Below are positions 1-12,300 of a stretch of DNA of 64,000 nucleotides, piece by piece. The DNA comes from Buxus sempervirens (taxonomy: Eukaryota > Streptophyta > Magnoliopsida > Buxales > Buxaceae), in assembly GCA_947561395.2 (NCBI GenBank), contig OX387185.1:40124602-40188601 (forward strand), given 5' to 3'. Within the stretch, counting starts at the first letter, position 1, and each line of letters starts with the position of its first letter. The notes beneath the pieces were generated by a model, which made no database searches, had not been told where the DNA came from, and saw only the letters and a program-made list of their open reading frames with translations. A program made the position numbers and the translations under genes.

Positions 1-2166
1 CGAGAAGGTCATTTGTGGTTGCTATTTCTGGGATTTCTTTACTACTTTTGTAATTACACAAATCTCCCTTGAGATTTTGGAAAATTTTGAATTTCCCCCT
101 TAATGTTTACAAATAACAGTTATCTCCATTTACAATTTAAAGAGGGAAATTAAGTTTTAATAATACCTTTTCAAAATAATTAAAATTCAGTTAGCAAACT
201 TTTAGGTTTCAACCTTTAGGAAAACTTTATTGACATAATTAAATTTTAGTGATATTTTACAATTACATCCAAATTCTTTCAGGGATGCCCTTAAGTATAA
301 TGAGAATATGCCATCTTGGAAAGCGTGCCAAGCAAAATGTGCAGCTTTCCAAAATAGCTCTTATACACTTATTGAGAAGATTTATTAATTTAAGGCACAA
401 TGGTTAACTGCTTCAATTTTTTCACAACTTACAATCATTTTTTCAACTGTTCCCTCTCATGTATTCTCCCTCCATCCCTTCCTTTTTGTACATGTGCAGT
501 ACTGTACATGCACTTTGCTGGTATCACTTAATCAACCAACTTGTACAAATTATTACAACTGTTGATAAAAGGTACAAGTCGTTTGATCGATTGGTTAGGG
601 GCATTTGGTGTGTAATAGTGAAATGTCACTAAAATTTAATTATTTTCATAAAAGTTTCCTAAAACCCAATAACTTTGTTGACTGAATTTTAATTGATGGC
701 TGCTTCGCTTCAAGAAATCAGTTTAGGGCAATCTGTGATTGCAAGTAAAATGTTGTTAAAAGGATAGTGTTCATTAAGTATTACAAATTTTTTTAACCTC
801 AACCTCACAGTGGTAAGAACTGGATTATGATGATGATGATGATGAACTTCCAACCTCATGAATACCAGCTTTCCAGCGCGGCCTCTTTGTTCATATCCTT
901 GCCCCTGGTCTCTCCTCCCATATGAGTCTTTGCATCAACCTCCTTTGTGGTATTGGTATCCTCCAATTCTCATTAATCCTGTTAATGTCAGGATTTGTGT
1001 GTTCTTTGAGAATTATGACTAGCATATGTCAAAACTTCATATATATTAGCTATTAGTATTACTGGCTGGTACTTACCAATATTTTATATATCCAGTGGTA
1101 CCAACATATTTTTGCAGGGGTAGACTGTAGAGAGCTACATAGTGCTCAAGGTTGGATACCTAAAATTACAAAAACTTCACAAGTCTACATATAATAAATT
1201 GTCTCCGATTTTTAAATTTCCCATCCACTATCTCAATTCTCACAATTGGTCTATTTAAGCTGTTTCTTAGTGGTGATCTACTCGTTAAATGACAAGCTTG
1301 TAGGAGTTTGATGGGGTGTTGTCTATCATTGAATTCTAGCACAAGCATTCTCCGTTTCTCTACATCTATTCAACAGTCACAGAAAAGAGATTAGAAAAAT
1401 AGAGAAAAGCTTTTAAGTTCCACTACCAAGAATACTCAAGTGCACTTTTAGTTTTTCCTTTTTCCTTGCTTTTAGTTGTATCAACTATTTACTTTGATCA
1501 GTCAGTGGAAAACTATGATCAGGATCATTTAAATGAAAATCCTAGCTACACCATCATATTACGGTATTGAGCTGTATTGGTCATATGACTCTGTATTAGC
1601 CTAGACTTAAAACTATGCTTTGGTCTCTCCATTGCTTAAAAATAAAATTCGTTGAACGAAGACTAGGTCCCCATTTTCTGATGACCTTGAGCTTGGGCCT
1701 AACTAATATTAACATTTCAATTCATTTGTAAACCTAATTAAGAGTCAAAATTTTCAGCGCTTACAATTTCTTACTTACAATCATTGACTTAACTGAATCC
1801 ACTTGCCTTTTTTTTTTAAGGTTTTAATAGATCATATGGCATGAGGTATTAATAACCTTAGATTATATAATAATAAAAGTAATGATTCAACTTAGCATAC
1901 GCTACATCAAGCAGAATAATAAAAGAAGTAATGATTCAACTTATATAAAGCACGAAATTTAAAAATTTGTAATCGGGATAGACTATCATGTAGTTAAACT
2001 ACTAAATAAGGATAAAATAATATAAAATTAATTTACCTAATCTACTAACTTAATAGGGATAAAATGATAAAAAAAAATTAGTTAAATTCATCGTGTTAAC
2101 CACATTGTTACTTGTTGAGAGCGTGGTAAATTTTACAACCAACCAAAAGGAGGTATATATATTAAT
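1..2166. other. Intergenic DNA, no gene recognised
   Basis: AT-rich sequence with no open frame that resembles a known protein. It contains the fold-back repeat at 178-694, a short (ATG)n run at about 827-844, and two near-identical AT-rich stretches around 1870-1950 that share AGTAATGATTCAACTTA. It could include the end of a gene lying to the left, but nothing in it supports that. Confidence 0.6.
178..694. repeat. Fold-back repeat with ~95-bp inverted arms
   Basis: The left arm (178-275) and right arm (601-694) are imperfect reverse complements. Their outer ends read AATTAAAATTCAG and CTGAATTTTAATT, and both carry TAATTAAATTTTAGTGA or its complement. About 325 bp of AT-rich sequence separates them. 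This is the shape of a MITE or fold-back element. No clean target duplication was found, so the superfamily is left open. Confidence 0.6.
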
Positions 2167-2174
2167 GTTATTAG

Positions 2175-2507
2175 TAGAGCAGTAAATCTAACTTGGATCG
2201 CACAAAGCTCACCCAATAACTCGAATAAGAGCCAAAATTGAGCATTGAGTTTGAGATTGGGTTTGGGTGGGGTTTCATTTCTAACACGAAGTTGAGTTTG
2301 AGTTGGTTTTAGGCTCATGCTATACAACTCGAAAAGCCTGAAGTTGAGAATGCACAAACTCATTCATATATGTATATTTATGTTTGTATATGTACCACAA
2401 TTGTTTTTTTTCCTTTCACATTTTTTAATTATGTAATTAATTATACAACAAAAAATTATTAATATGTGATAACAGATTTGTGAATTTGTTTTCAAATGAG
2501 TAATTTA

Positions 2508-2540
<33 letters not shown>

Positions 2541-2982
2541 TAAATATACAGATATATACTATAATGAATATGATATTTGAACACACATCCTCTGAAACAA
2601 GTATTGTGCAACCATAAATACAACGAGTTTGTGATTGACTCATTATATTTTAAAAATACTTTTCTTATGAAATAAAATAATTAAAATTCCAAAATTCAAA
2701 TGACCAATGAGGAGGTCGTTGTATGGTTCTAAACGATTTCAATTTAGTGATATTCTGACATTTGTATTCATAGAAAAAATGAAATAAAAATTTCAAATAT
2801 TTAAATATTATTTGGGCCAACTCGAACGCACCCTGAACTCATATAATAATGTTTGGGCTAGGGTTAAGTTTAATGAGTTTGGGTTAGGGTGGGCTAATGA
2901 TGAGTTTGGGCTAGTAAATCTTAGATTGTGCTTAGCTCAAACTCCCCATAACCTGACCCAAACTGCCCTACTTACAGCTCTA
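2175..2982. mobile_element. Non-autonomous hAT element (808 bp)
   Basis: Terminal inverted repeats TAGAGCAGTAA (left) and TAGAGCTGTAA (complement of the right end) match at 10 of 11 positions. They are flanked by 8-bp target duplications GTTATTAG (2167-2174) and GTTATTAA (2983-2990), which differ at one base. An 8-bp duplication is the hAT signature. The subterminal regions hold many GGGTTTGGG/GGGTTAGGG-like motifs in inverted orientation, also typical of plant hATs. No transposase is encoded. A (TA)n(CA)n microsatellite lies inside. Confidence 0.8.
2508..2540. repeat. (TA)n(CA)n microsatellite
   Basis: About 8 TA dinucleotides followed by about 9 CA dinucleotides, inside the non-autonomous hAT. 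The short open frame that reads through it is an artefact of the repeat. Confidence 0.9.
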
Positions 2983-3519
2983 GTTATTAAACCTTACGAG
3001 AACTTTGTGTAATCTAAGATCAGATTTGATGCTTTATTTTGGCTCACACATGGACATAAAGGTAGGGATGCTTATCGGGCTGTGCCGGCCTCTAGTACAC
3101 CTTGGGCGTGCCCGGGTCGGCCCGACACGACACGTGGCTCGACGGGCCTGTCGACATGCCCACCTGGGCCTGCACCTACGCAAGTCGTGCTTGCTGGCCC
3201 GTGTGCCTGCCGTTGGGCCAAGTGGGCCGCCCCGTGCTCTGGCTCGCATGCCTGCCATTGGGCCAAGCGGGTCAGCCAGCGCTCTGGCCCACCGAGAGCT
3301 AGTAATTGGCTAGCTCTCTCTTCCCTCCAAAAAAGTGGGTTTTAACCACTTTTTTGCCCATTTTACCCCCCCAACAACTATATAACAACCATATTTTAGG
3401 GGGGGGGGGTATGGTTGTAATTGATTATTAAAAGACCTTTTCTACCCTTCCAACTGCAAAATAACAGTCATATTGAACAGTCAAAAGGAACTTTAAATAT
3501 TTTTATTTGAGCCTTGACA

Positions 3520-5871
3520 TGTGTCAAACACACAAAAATACTCAAGAATGATGCTAACCACACTGAATATATGGTTTTTGAGAATTTGGTCTCAACCGCC
3601 CTGTATGTACGATTGCAACCGCATACACAGCACGGTTGATGTTCATGCTTCTTGTGTGAGCTGCCACGTGGCTTCTAGAAGTTTTGGCCGTTGGGCCACG
3701 TCGCCAACAATCATGACGAGCATAACTGAATTGGAACCGCCTTGTATGTGCGGTTGAAGTGAATTTGCATGGAAACCGCACATGAAGTGGCAGTTCTGTG
3801 GAAACCGCACTGTGTATGCGGTTTTGGTTATTTCGGGGATTTGCAAAATGGCTCGATCTCTGAGCCTTATTTACGCATATTACCTCTCTCTCAGGGACTT
3901 GAATTCCCTATTTCACCCTCTGAAACATGCGAAATTACTCCAATTCAAGCCTTTAGTGAGAATTGGAATAATCTAGAAGAGTTTTTTTGGCATACCCTTG
4001 GGACTCTTATACCCTTGAGTGTGCCTATAAATAGAGGGGTCCTCCTCTTGCAAATGACTGACAATTTGAAGCATTGAAGCTCTGCAAGAAGAAGGGATAC
4101 TCTGTTGGATTGTCTACTCAAGGCTCAAGCTACCAAGGTAAAGCTCTATTTAGCTTTCTAGTCTTCTTCTTTATAATTCCAACTCCCAACTTCTACCTTT
4201 CTGTAGTATAAGGCCCTGAGTGTTCTCTTTGTAGCCCCAAACCCCATCTAAAGTACCTGGAAATTCTCTCTAGCCGTAAAACGTGAAGAGAGAACTTGGG
4301 GAAAAAGATGGTGGAATGGATCCTCTAGGCTTAGAACCTACAAATGATGAAGAGCATGCTGTTTGAGTTATTTTGAGCCTATGGTTGATTTCTCTGATCT
4401 ATTGTGCATTTGTATTTGGAGAGGGTGTGCGAATCCTTGCTCTCAACAGCAATGGATTCCAGCTTTCTCCTGGAAAATCTGATTTCCATCACCACCAAGC
4501 ACACTTTTCACTATTTTTGCAAAGATAAGCTAGATTTTGGATTTCCATGTTTAATATGGGAAATCTGAGATTATTGGCTTTAGAATGAATTTTAGAACTT
4601 CATGAGATTGTTTTTCTTGATTTCCAAGTGTTTTGGTCGAATTCACTTGCACACATGCACTAGTTTTGGCTTTTTCTTCAAAAATCTTCAAAATAGGGCA
4701 GCATCTGTGGCCTGTCTTAGAATGCTTATAACTTCATCCTCCGGATGAATTTTTGAGTAATTCCAAAGACATGTGATAGATGAGAGTGTCTAATTTGTAT
4801 CTGGAAAGTTTCGTTCATTTTTATGAGGCCATTTTTTGACACCATCTGTTCAAAGTCTGTAAGTCAGTTCAACCCAGATTGCTGAACTTGCCGCTTTGAT
4901 GGTGCACAATTTGCTCAATTTTAATCCGTTTTGAGTGATTTCAGTTTCTGTGTTTTCCTTGAGGAGTCTAATTTCCATTGCAATTGGTTTCAAGAGTTTT
5001 TGATCTAATTTGTGGCTTGTGTGCTTGATTGACTCAGAGTGGTTCTGTAACAGAGTTCTGGGTTAATCTGTGATCCTCTAGGCATGTTCAAGAGGACACA
5101 CAAGTCACAAATGGATTAAGTTTGGTGCAAGGCTTATTTCGTTTGAAAGATGGTACCATATACTTGATCTATGCGAATTTTTATAAATTTATATGAAGCC
5201 AAACTCCACGAATAAGGTTTTGAAAATGCTTACTCACCGCTTTTTTCGAGTTACAACAGCAGATTTCCATAGAGTGTTTCTCTCTTATTTTAAATCGGAT
5301 TGAGCTGGTTTTTTTACTGTACACTCTACATCATACCAGCTTTCAAATGGCTTTGGTTTCATTTGATTTGAATTTAAATTGAGTGATTTGTGGTTAATTG
5401 AAGCTTTCATGTTCTTATAATCTGATTTTTCCATATTTGCCTTGAATTGGTTTTTCTTCAAATTTTAATTGGATTTTCCTTCACTCATGAAGTTCTAAAG
5501 TGATATATCCATGAGGAGAGTCCAAATCCATTGGATTACCCATGTGAAATTATCACATACATTTTGCTTATTTTAAGCATCCTTTGTTTATTTTTTTGAT
5601 TAGCAAACAATCCTTATCATGAGCAAACATATGGCAACCATCTTAGACGGATGAGTGGGGGTGCCTAACACCTTCCCCCGCTCATAAATAATTCCTTTTA
5701 CCTGATCTCTGGATTTTTCCTTGTATTAGAGCTACTTTGGTTCTATTTGGCATAGATGAACCCTTTGGTGTCCATTCACACCTTAACTTGGATGGTGGCG
5801 ACTCTTACTTTTATCGATCCCCGCGTGATGATATTAGAAGTCATCTCAGGTGACATTTTCCATGTCTCACA
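3520..5871 (+). mobile_element. Solo LTR nested inside the hAT element
   Basis: This segment is a diverged relative of the solo LTR at 37098-38905, here in + orientation. Shared landmarks, in the same order, are: TATAAATAGAGGG (about 4026); a block reading CTCTCTAGCCGTAAAACGTG (about 4269); GTGCCTAACACCTTC near 5668; a block ending GGTGGCGACTCTT (about 5795); and the terminus CATGTCTCACA at 5871. The right end is well defined. The left end is placed near 3520 only by similarity, because no TSD matching the bases after 5871 was found upstream. Upstream of the TATA box lie repeated AACCGC and GCGGTT motifs (3595-3825). Confidence 0.7.
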
Positions 5872-6275
5872 GTAGAGGTGGTAAAAAGGCACTTTCAATT
5901 TTCTATAAATAGGCTTACCCTTTCCCACTCCAAACCACACCTTTTCTACAATCTCCTACTCTCTTCTAATTGATTATCACGAAATAATTGCTTTGCTAAT
6001 TGTTCTAATTGGAAATTGGACTCTGGAAATTGATGATACTCTCTTCTAATTGTTCAAGCATCAAAAGTGGGAAATTGGACTCTGGAGGTTGAAGGCTTCA
6101 ACTGCAAAGTTCAAGCTTCATTCTAGGTATTCTTCTATTTAATTTTATGATTTTAAAATTAGTATAAATATTATATATACAAGTAAGTCTCTCCTTCTAC
6201 CTTTCTTATAAATTAGTATCACCAAAGATTTATTATTATATTATTTATTAAGAATTGTTTTTCCAAAATTTGATA

Positions 6276-8333
6276 ATGGACCCTAGGCATGCTATGTTCC
6301 TTAACACTGAACAAAGGGAATTTTTTAGACCCTTTTCTGATCCAACCTTTTCTGATGATATAACCCAACCACCATATGGTGACCCTCCTATCCAAGATCA
6401 TGAAAGTGAATTGCCTTCCCAAGAGATTGGATCATCTTCCCTACCACCTAGGAGCACTAAGAGGAGTAGAACCTCTAGTGTTTGGCTCAATTTTACAATT
6501 GAAAATATATGGAGTGAAGAGAGGGCAGTGTGTAACCACTGCAAAAAAAATTTTAGTTGTAAAGGAAAAAGTGGTACATGCCACTTAGGAAGGCATTTGT
6601 AGAAATGCCTTCCAAAACATGGGCAAATAGACCCTAGGCAAACCCAAATTTCCAGCAATAGTGTTAGTATGAGTAATTTTGTTTTTAATCAAAAAGAAAC
6701 TAGGCTTGAAATAATAAAGTGGGTAATACAAGAAGAATTACCTTTTAGATTAATAGAATCTAAAAGATTTAACCGTTTAATAACCAAATATCTAGCACCA
6801 CAATTGAAATCTTTTTCACAACACACTTTAAGAAATGATGCTATAAAATTATACGAAAAATGAAAACCGCATTAATAGAAACTTTTTCAAACAATAACTT
6901 TAAGGTAGTTTTAACCTTAGATATTTGGACAAGTAGACAACAAATAAGTTATTTAGCTATAACTGCACATTTTATAGAAGAAAATTGGAATATGGAAAAA
7001 AGAATTCTACCTTTTGAAGCACTAGATTCTAGCCATTTTGGATTAAATATAGCAAATATTATAGCAAAAAATATAAGAAAATATAAAATATAAAATAAAA
7101 TAATGGCTCTAGCACTTGATAATGCAAGTGCTAATAGTGTTGCAGTAGATATATTAAGACAAAACTTAAACTTAAGTATAGATGGAGTTTATTTCATGTT
7201 AGGTGTACTTGTCACATACTAAATTTAGTTGTGCAGGATGGCTTAAAAATTGTCCAACATCATTTAACAAATATTAGAGATGCAGTAAGATATTTAAAAC
7301 AATCTAGTACAACCGCTAGAGAATTTAAATATTATTGTGAAAGTATAGGAAATCAATCTAAAAAAATTACCCTAGATGTTGAACATAGGTGGAACTTAAC
7401 ATATTTAATGCTAGAAGTTACACCAGCATCAAGACAAAAACTTACAATATTTTATAAAACTAAAGTGCCTGAAAGTGAACTAATAGACCTTGATTGGAAA
7501 TAACAGAAATTTTAAGAGATTTTTTAAAAGTTTTTATGATGCAACAAGATATTTATTAGCGGTTTATTACCCAACATCCCCGAAGTATTGTAACTTGTTT
7601 ATATCAAATAAGTATTTGCTTTAAAAAATATAGAAAAATTCCCATTGCTAAGAATATTTGCTCTGCAATGGAAGCTAAAATTTTAAAATATTTGCAAGAT
7701 ATGTTTAATTTATATTGTTTAGATACTACAATGGACCCTAGGATTAAATTAGAAGTGAAAGACTTAATAGATGGAATAAATGAGAATATGAATTTTACTT
7801 TTCAAATAAATATAAGTAAAATAAGAACCCTATTAGAAAGACTTTTTTGTGAATATGATTTTGGCAGTAGCATACAAGGTCATACTCAAACCCAACAAGC
7901 AGTACCAGATAATTCCCCTTGGAATTTTTTTAAGTGGGAGAAGAAAGGAAAAAAAACCAGTATCTAGTAGTGGGGGATCGTCTGAATTAAGGATTTATTT
8001 AGAAAGCCCCCCAATAAATTTCAATACTATGGAAGAGCATAATTCTTTAAACATTTTGGTATGGTGGAAGCAAAATTAGGTTAGTTATTTTGTGCTCGCC
8101 GCGTGATCTACTAACGGTTCCGGTGTCCACAATTGCATCGGGAATAAGCTTTTAGCGCAGGTGGATGAACCGTGGATGACTACAGGAGCAAATTAACGCC
8201 GGAGATGGTGCAAGTATGTGTCAGTCTTACAAATTGGTTAAAGGCGGAACTGAGAGATTAAGAATATGAAGATGATCAATTTGCTGGAAACTTCGATGAT
8301 TTGAATCTTGATGAATTTAGTCATCCAGATTAG
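6276..8333 (+). pseudogene. hAT transposase, BED zinc finger type, degenerate
   Basis: Pieces of a zinc-finger BED / Ac-like transposase appear in the right order but in several frames. 6276-6602 carries the BED finger, with a CxxC pair (CNHC) followed by HLGRH, and ends in a TAG stop just before a KC pair. 6669-7093 holds the start of the catalytic core (LTLDIWTSRQ at about 6917). Near 7103 comes LDNASANSV, then a frameshift near 7195. The sequence then reads RCTCHILNLVVQDGL into 7231-7503, where VEHRWNLTY is seen. A C-terminal dimerisation (hATC) segment follows at 7980-8333: YLESP...EEHNSLNILVWW, and after another frameshift a recognisable SAFSAGG-like block with one change. Several stops and shifts make it non-functional. 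The chosen start is the ATG that opens MDPRHAM; a weaker upstream codon at 6255 is in frame. Confidence 0.85.
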
Positions 8334-8966
8334 TCTAAGTTTTGTTATATTTTTTGTAATCAAAGTGTAGGAACTTTACTTTCTCTTTTTTTTTTTCTTT
8401 TAAACTACAAATGAAAGATAGATAAGTGGGTGCCAACCTAGTTGGGATGTGCTTATACTATAGTGATGCAGTATTATTTGTTCAAGTGATTATGTATTCT
8501 TTGCAAAGTTGTAATTGTACTTGTGATAATTAATGAATTTATATATTTTTTTTGAGCAAAATCTATCCCAATAAGTGTAAAACAATTTTGTGAATAATAA
8601 AAATATTTAAAAAATTTTTTTTTTGGTGATTTTTTGGGATTTAAAAAAAAAAAAGGGTTTAATACCCCAGGGCCACCAGCCCTGGCGGCAGCCCGCCTGC
8701 TGGGGCGTGCCGTGTCGGGCCAGGGGTCCTGGCTAAACGGCCTGCCAGGGCCGGCCCCAATATCATCCCTACATAAAGGTGATGCTTTGTGATATAAAGT
8801 GGTATTTCCTTTGAAGACGGCTATCAAACCTTTTTGGGTCAGCATCAATGCTTTGTGATAAAAAATGCTTTGTGAAATATATCACGTCCCATAAAAAAGA
8901 AATTGAAATATCGCAAGGGACATGGCAAGCGAACGCGTACATAGCATTACGTGGCTTCGAATATCA

Positions 8967-8976
8967 GCCACGTGGC
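8967..8976. promoter_or_regulatory. G-box / ABRE-like site GCCACGTGGC
   Basis: A perfect 10-bp palindrome containing CACGTG with flanking GC, about 350 bp upstream of the start codon. This core binds plant bZIP (ABF/AREB) and bHLH factors in general. Abscisic-acid or light control of this gene is an inference from the motif only. The duplicated copy 74 bp downstream has mutated to CACGCGGC. Confidence 0.55.
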
Positions 8977-9116
8977 AATTACAAGGTGTTCATTCTGAAT
9001 TGCTTATCCACATTCATCACTAGGCGGTTGGATTTTTTTATCCACGCGGCAATCACAAGTCGTTCAGTCTAAATTGCTTATCGCATTCATCACTAGGCGA
9101 ATCAGAATGCTTGCGC
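8969..9116. repeat. 74-bp imperfect tandem duplication in promoter
   Basis: Copy 1 (8969-9042) begins CACGTGGCAATTACAAG and copy 2 (9043-9116) begins CACGCGGCAATCACAAG. Both continue with GTTCA..CT.AATTGCTTATC and CATTCATCACTAGGCG. The offset is 74 bp. Confidence 0.85.
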
Positions 9117-9325
9117 CATGAGCAAAGTATGGAATACCAGTTGCTAACGAACGATCAAGATGAAACCAGGTGTCTACTACGATCTGCAACTTCCTCGCTA
9201 ATGGCAAAATCAGGAGCTATTACATCAGGGATCGTTGCTTCTGGTAGAAATTTAAGCTCCTATACTGTCAGGCTCTCGAAAGAGCGAGAGGTTGTCCAGC
9301 CGAATGTTCATTTGCGTTGACAGTA

Positions 9326-12300
9326 ATGGCGGACACCGATGAAATGGATCGGAAGCCAGATGGCGAGCTTCCTGCAGAAAACAATGTGGGAGATAGAAAA
9401 AGCCTACGATATATTGAGATTGAGAGCGCGACGAGTCGGAAACCAGAGACGTTTTATGATGTTTTCAATCGTATATTCTCTGAGATTTTCTTCGCTGATC
9501 CCAACAGCGGCTACGCTTCTGCTACTCTAGTCGAGAGGATTAAAATATCTGTCTGCGAAAATGGTCCTCTGTTTCGAGAAGCTTATGGGGATTGCAGTAG
9601 GAAGCTTCTTCTCTGGACACGCCAAGGCAGTCCCCTTCGTGCTCTTCTCGTTATCGCTGTGAGTATTGCTGATCATCAAAACTTAAAATGAATTTCTAAC
9701 ATGAATTAACCAAAGAATGTTTTGATTTCTTATGTTTTGGAGACTAATTTTTGTGGGGTTTCACAAATTTCGTGTGCTCTTTGTATTTTTCCTACTTGTA
9801 TCTAAGCAATTCCAACCTAAATTTCTTGGATTTTTCTGTGATTAGCTTTTTTTTTAGTCTTTTTTTTTTGTCTGTGGAATTTCAGTTAATTTCTCAGGAT
9901 ATACATTGCACTCTTAATTGGCGGTGCTGGGTTTTTGAGTTGGGAAGTTTTTGGATATTGCATTCTAGTATGGAATCAAAGGCCACGGTTTTAACGAACT
10001 GGTTTAAGAATTCTGTAGTTTCGTTCATTAAAAAAAAAAGGGAAAAATCAAGAACAAGTTGAAAAACTCAGTTAATGTTATTCAGTTACGGTGAAATTGA
10101 AGAAGGCTAAAAATGTCCTGTGGAAGGGGTCACAGATTGATGATTAATTAAAGAAGGCTAAAAATGTCCTGTGGAAGGGGTCACAGATTGATGATTTATT
10201 GAATAGCTAAGGGATTCTAAATCTTAAATGCATAATGCACAGGCCTCATTATTTTCCTCACTGGTATTTTGAATCACACATGGTATGCAGGGCTAACTTG
10301 TTAAAAAATATTTATTCTGTAATTCCATAATTGCAACTAGCTTTTTGTTTTATGCATTCTGGATACCATATGAAACATTGCAAACTGCCTTTTGTTTCAT
10401 GAATTCTCAAATAAACAGATGAGAGAAATGATATTATTATTTGCTTAGAAAATATTGGAGAAGTTTAGAGAGATGTGCGGAATCTTTCACATAATTTTTA
10501 TTGATTTAGAGAAAAGCATGTGATGAAGTTCTAAGAAAGTTTATCTGGTGGATTTGGGCTGAAAAACAAAAAAGTTTTCCAATAAGATATATTGAAGGAA
10601 GATGTATAAGGAAATGTTAATTGGGGTTGCATGGAATGCAAGAAAAATGAGTTCTCAGTAAAGATAGTATTACTTTAAGAGTCAGCTATGAGTCCTTACC
10701 ATTTTTTTTGGATCAATTGAAGAGGAGGTACCTTGGTATATGATATTTTCGGATAATTTGGTTTTTGTGGATTAAATTAGAGAGAGTAAATACAAAATTA
10801 GAGTTCCCCGTACACTGTGTGCTAAATAAAGCTAGAAAACACATTTAACAGCTTCTGAGTTAGGTTTGGTGTGATTTGGATCCAATATAGGAAAAAAGAT
10901 CAGAACAGCTTCTGAGTCAGGTTAACAGCTTCAGAGTCAGGTTTGATGTGATTTGAATCGAAGATATCATAGTTATTAAAGGCGGTCGCCTAGGCCTTAG
11001 AGTCAGGTTTGATGTGATTTGAATCGAAGATATCATAGTTATTAAAGGCGGTTGCCTAGGCGCCTAGGCGACTAGATGTTCCAACAAGGTCTAGGTGTGG
11101 TGTCGCCTAGGTGACCTGTGCCTAGGCTACCTAGGCGATAGCCTGGTCAAGAAGGTGACTGCTTGTTCGCCTGGGCGAGCAAACATGAAGATAAAAAAAA
11201 AAAAGTGTTTCCCTCAACGCATGTCTTCGTCGAGCTTCATCAACATACAAGAGACAGGCTTCGTCGAGCTTCTCCTCCATCGTCTTCGTCAAGCTTCATC
11301 AACGCAAGCCGCAAGCAAGGTATGTCTTCCGACAACTTCTCCTCTTCTTCTTCGTCGAACTTCGTCATTGTTGTTTTTTTTTCTCGTCTTCTCCAACGAA
11401 ACTTTCTCGCTCTCGCTCTATCTTTCTCCTCTATCTCTGTTTCTCGCTCTCGCTCTTTCTCCTCTGTCTCTCTTTCTCTCTTCTCCTCTCCTCTCCTCTC
11501 CTCTATCTCTCTGCCGCTCTCTCTCTTTCTCTTCTTCTTCTCCAGTTGCTCATTCTTTTTTTTTTCTCCTTTCTTTTTTTCTCTTCTTCGTCGAGCTTCG
11601 GTCCAGTCGCTTAGTTCTTCTCCAACGAACTGAGCGACTGGACCGACTCTCCTCTCTCACTCTCTCTCGCTCTTTCTTTGTCCTAGCAAATTTGAGTGGT
11701 TACATGAGAACAAGGAAACAGGGCCTATATTTTTATTAGTTGTTATTGTTCTTTTTTAAAATGCACAATATTTAGGTCTTTTTAATACTTCCATCTACAA
11801 TGGATGATGAACATATTTTGATTATTTTAAAATGAAAAAATTGTCGCCTAGGCTATAGGTAGGTCTATTGCCTGGCATCGCCTAGGCGTTTTCACAACTA
11901 TGGAAGATATTAACGAAGGAAAGATGTATGATGAGGAATTGGAAAAGAAGATTGCTTGACAGATGGCAGTTGAATTGGAGAATTTTAATTGCAAAGTATG
12001 CGATTGATGTATGCTTCCTATACAACACTAGACCCAATATGTTTGGAACTTTATAGAGAATTGTTGTCCATTTATCTAAACAAAGTACTGATTCTTTCAT
12101 TCAGTAGCTCGATTTTATTGTGGAGCACTTGGACATGAGCTTCAATGAATAACACTAGGATTTAGTAATAGATATATGGCAAAGATAAGAGAAGAGGAGA
12201 AAATGAAGAGAAGAAGAAATAGAATGGAATAGGCAGCTGGTAGAATTTAGCCAACAGCCCCATTTGCTTGTTTAAGTAAACAAAAAAGGTACAAGTAAAA

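Larger units (their letters stand above)
3063..8771 (+). mobile_element. Full-length defective hAT transposon with nested LTR
   Basis: The ends are exact. The 8-bp duplication CATAAAGG lies at 3055-3062 and again at 8772-8779. The element starts TAGGGATGCTTATCGGGC and its right end, complemented, starts TAGGGATGATATTGGGGC. Both subterminal regions (about 3070-3300 and 8650-8760) are rich in GGGCC/GGCCC motifs, as in many plant hATs. A decayed BED-finger hAT transposase reads left to right at 6276-8333. A solo LTR of about 2.35 kb is inserted between the left end and the transposase. Without it the element would be about 3.35 kb. The element cannot move on its own because the transposase is broken. 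Confidence 0.88.
8772..9325 (+). promoter_or_regulatory. Upstream region of the LDIP-like gene
   Basis: The 554 bp between the hAT right end and the first ATG of the LDIP-like gene should hold its promoter and 5' UTR. Visible elements are a perfect G-box palindrome at 8967-8976, a second ACGTGG at about 8949, a 74-bp imperfect duplication, and CACGTCC at about 8882. No clear TATA box was picked. The hAT insertion boundary at 8771 limits how much original promoter can remain next to the gene. Confidence 0.5.

Noticed and set aside
2870-2900. GGGTTAGGG words resembling telomere repeats
   Set aside because: Isolated, imperfect and part of a hAT subterminal region.
3005-3345. Cluster of overlapping open frames on both strands
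   Set aside because: They lie in the GC-rich subterminal repeats of the hAT element, where stop codons are rare by composition.
9111-9322. Open frame just upstream of the LDIP-like start
   Set aside because: Different frame, no known motif; more likely 5' UTR.
11095-11739. 214- and 156-codon open frames rich in Ser, Leu and Phe
   Set aside because: Low-complexity CT-rich interior of the MITE in intron 1; no protein-like features.
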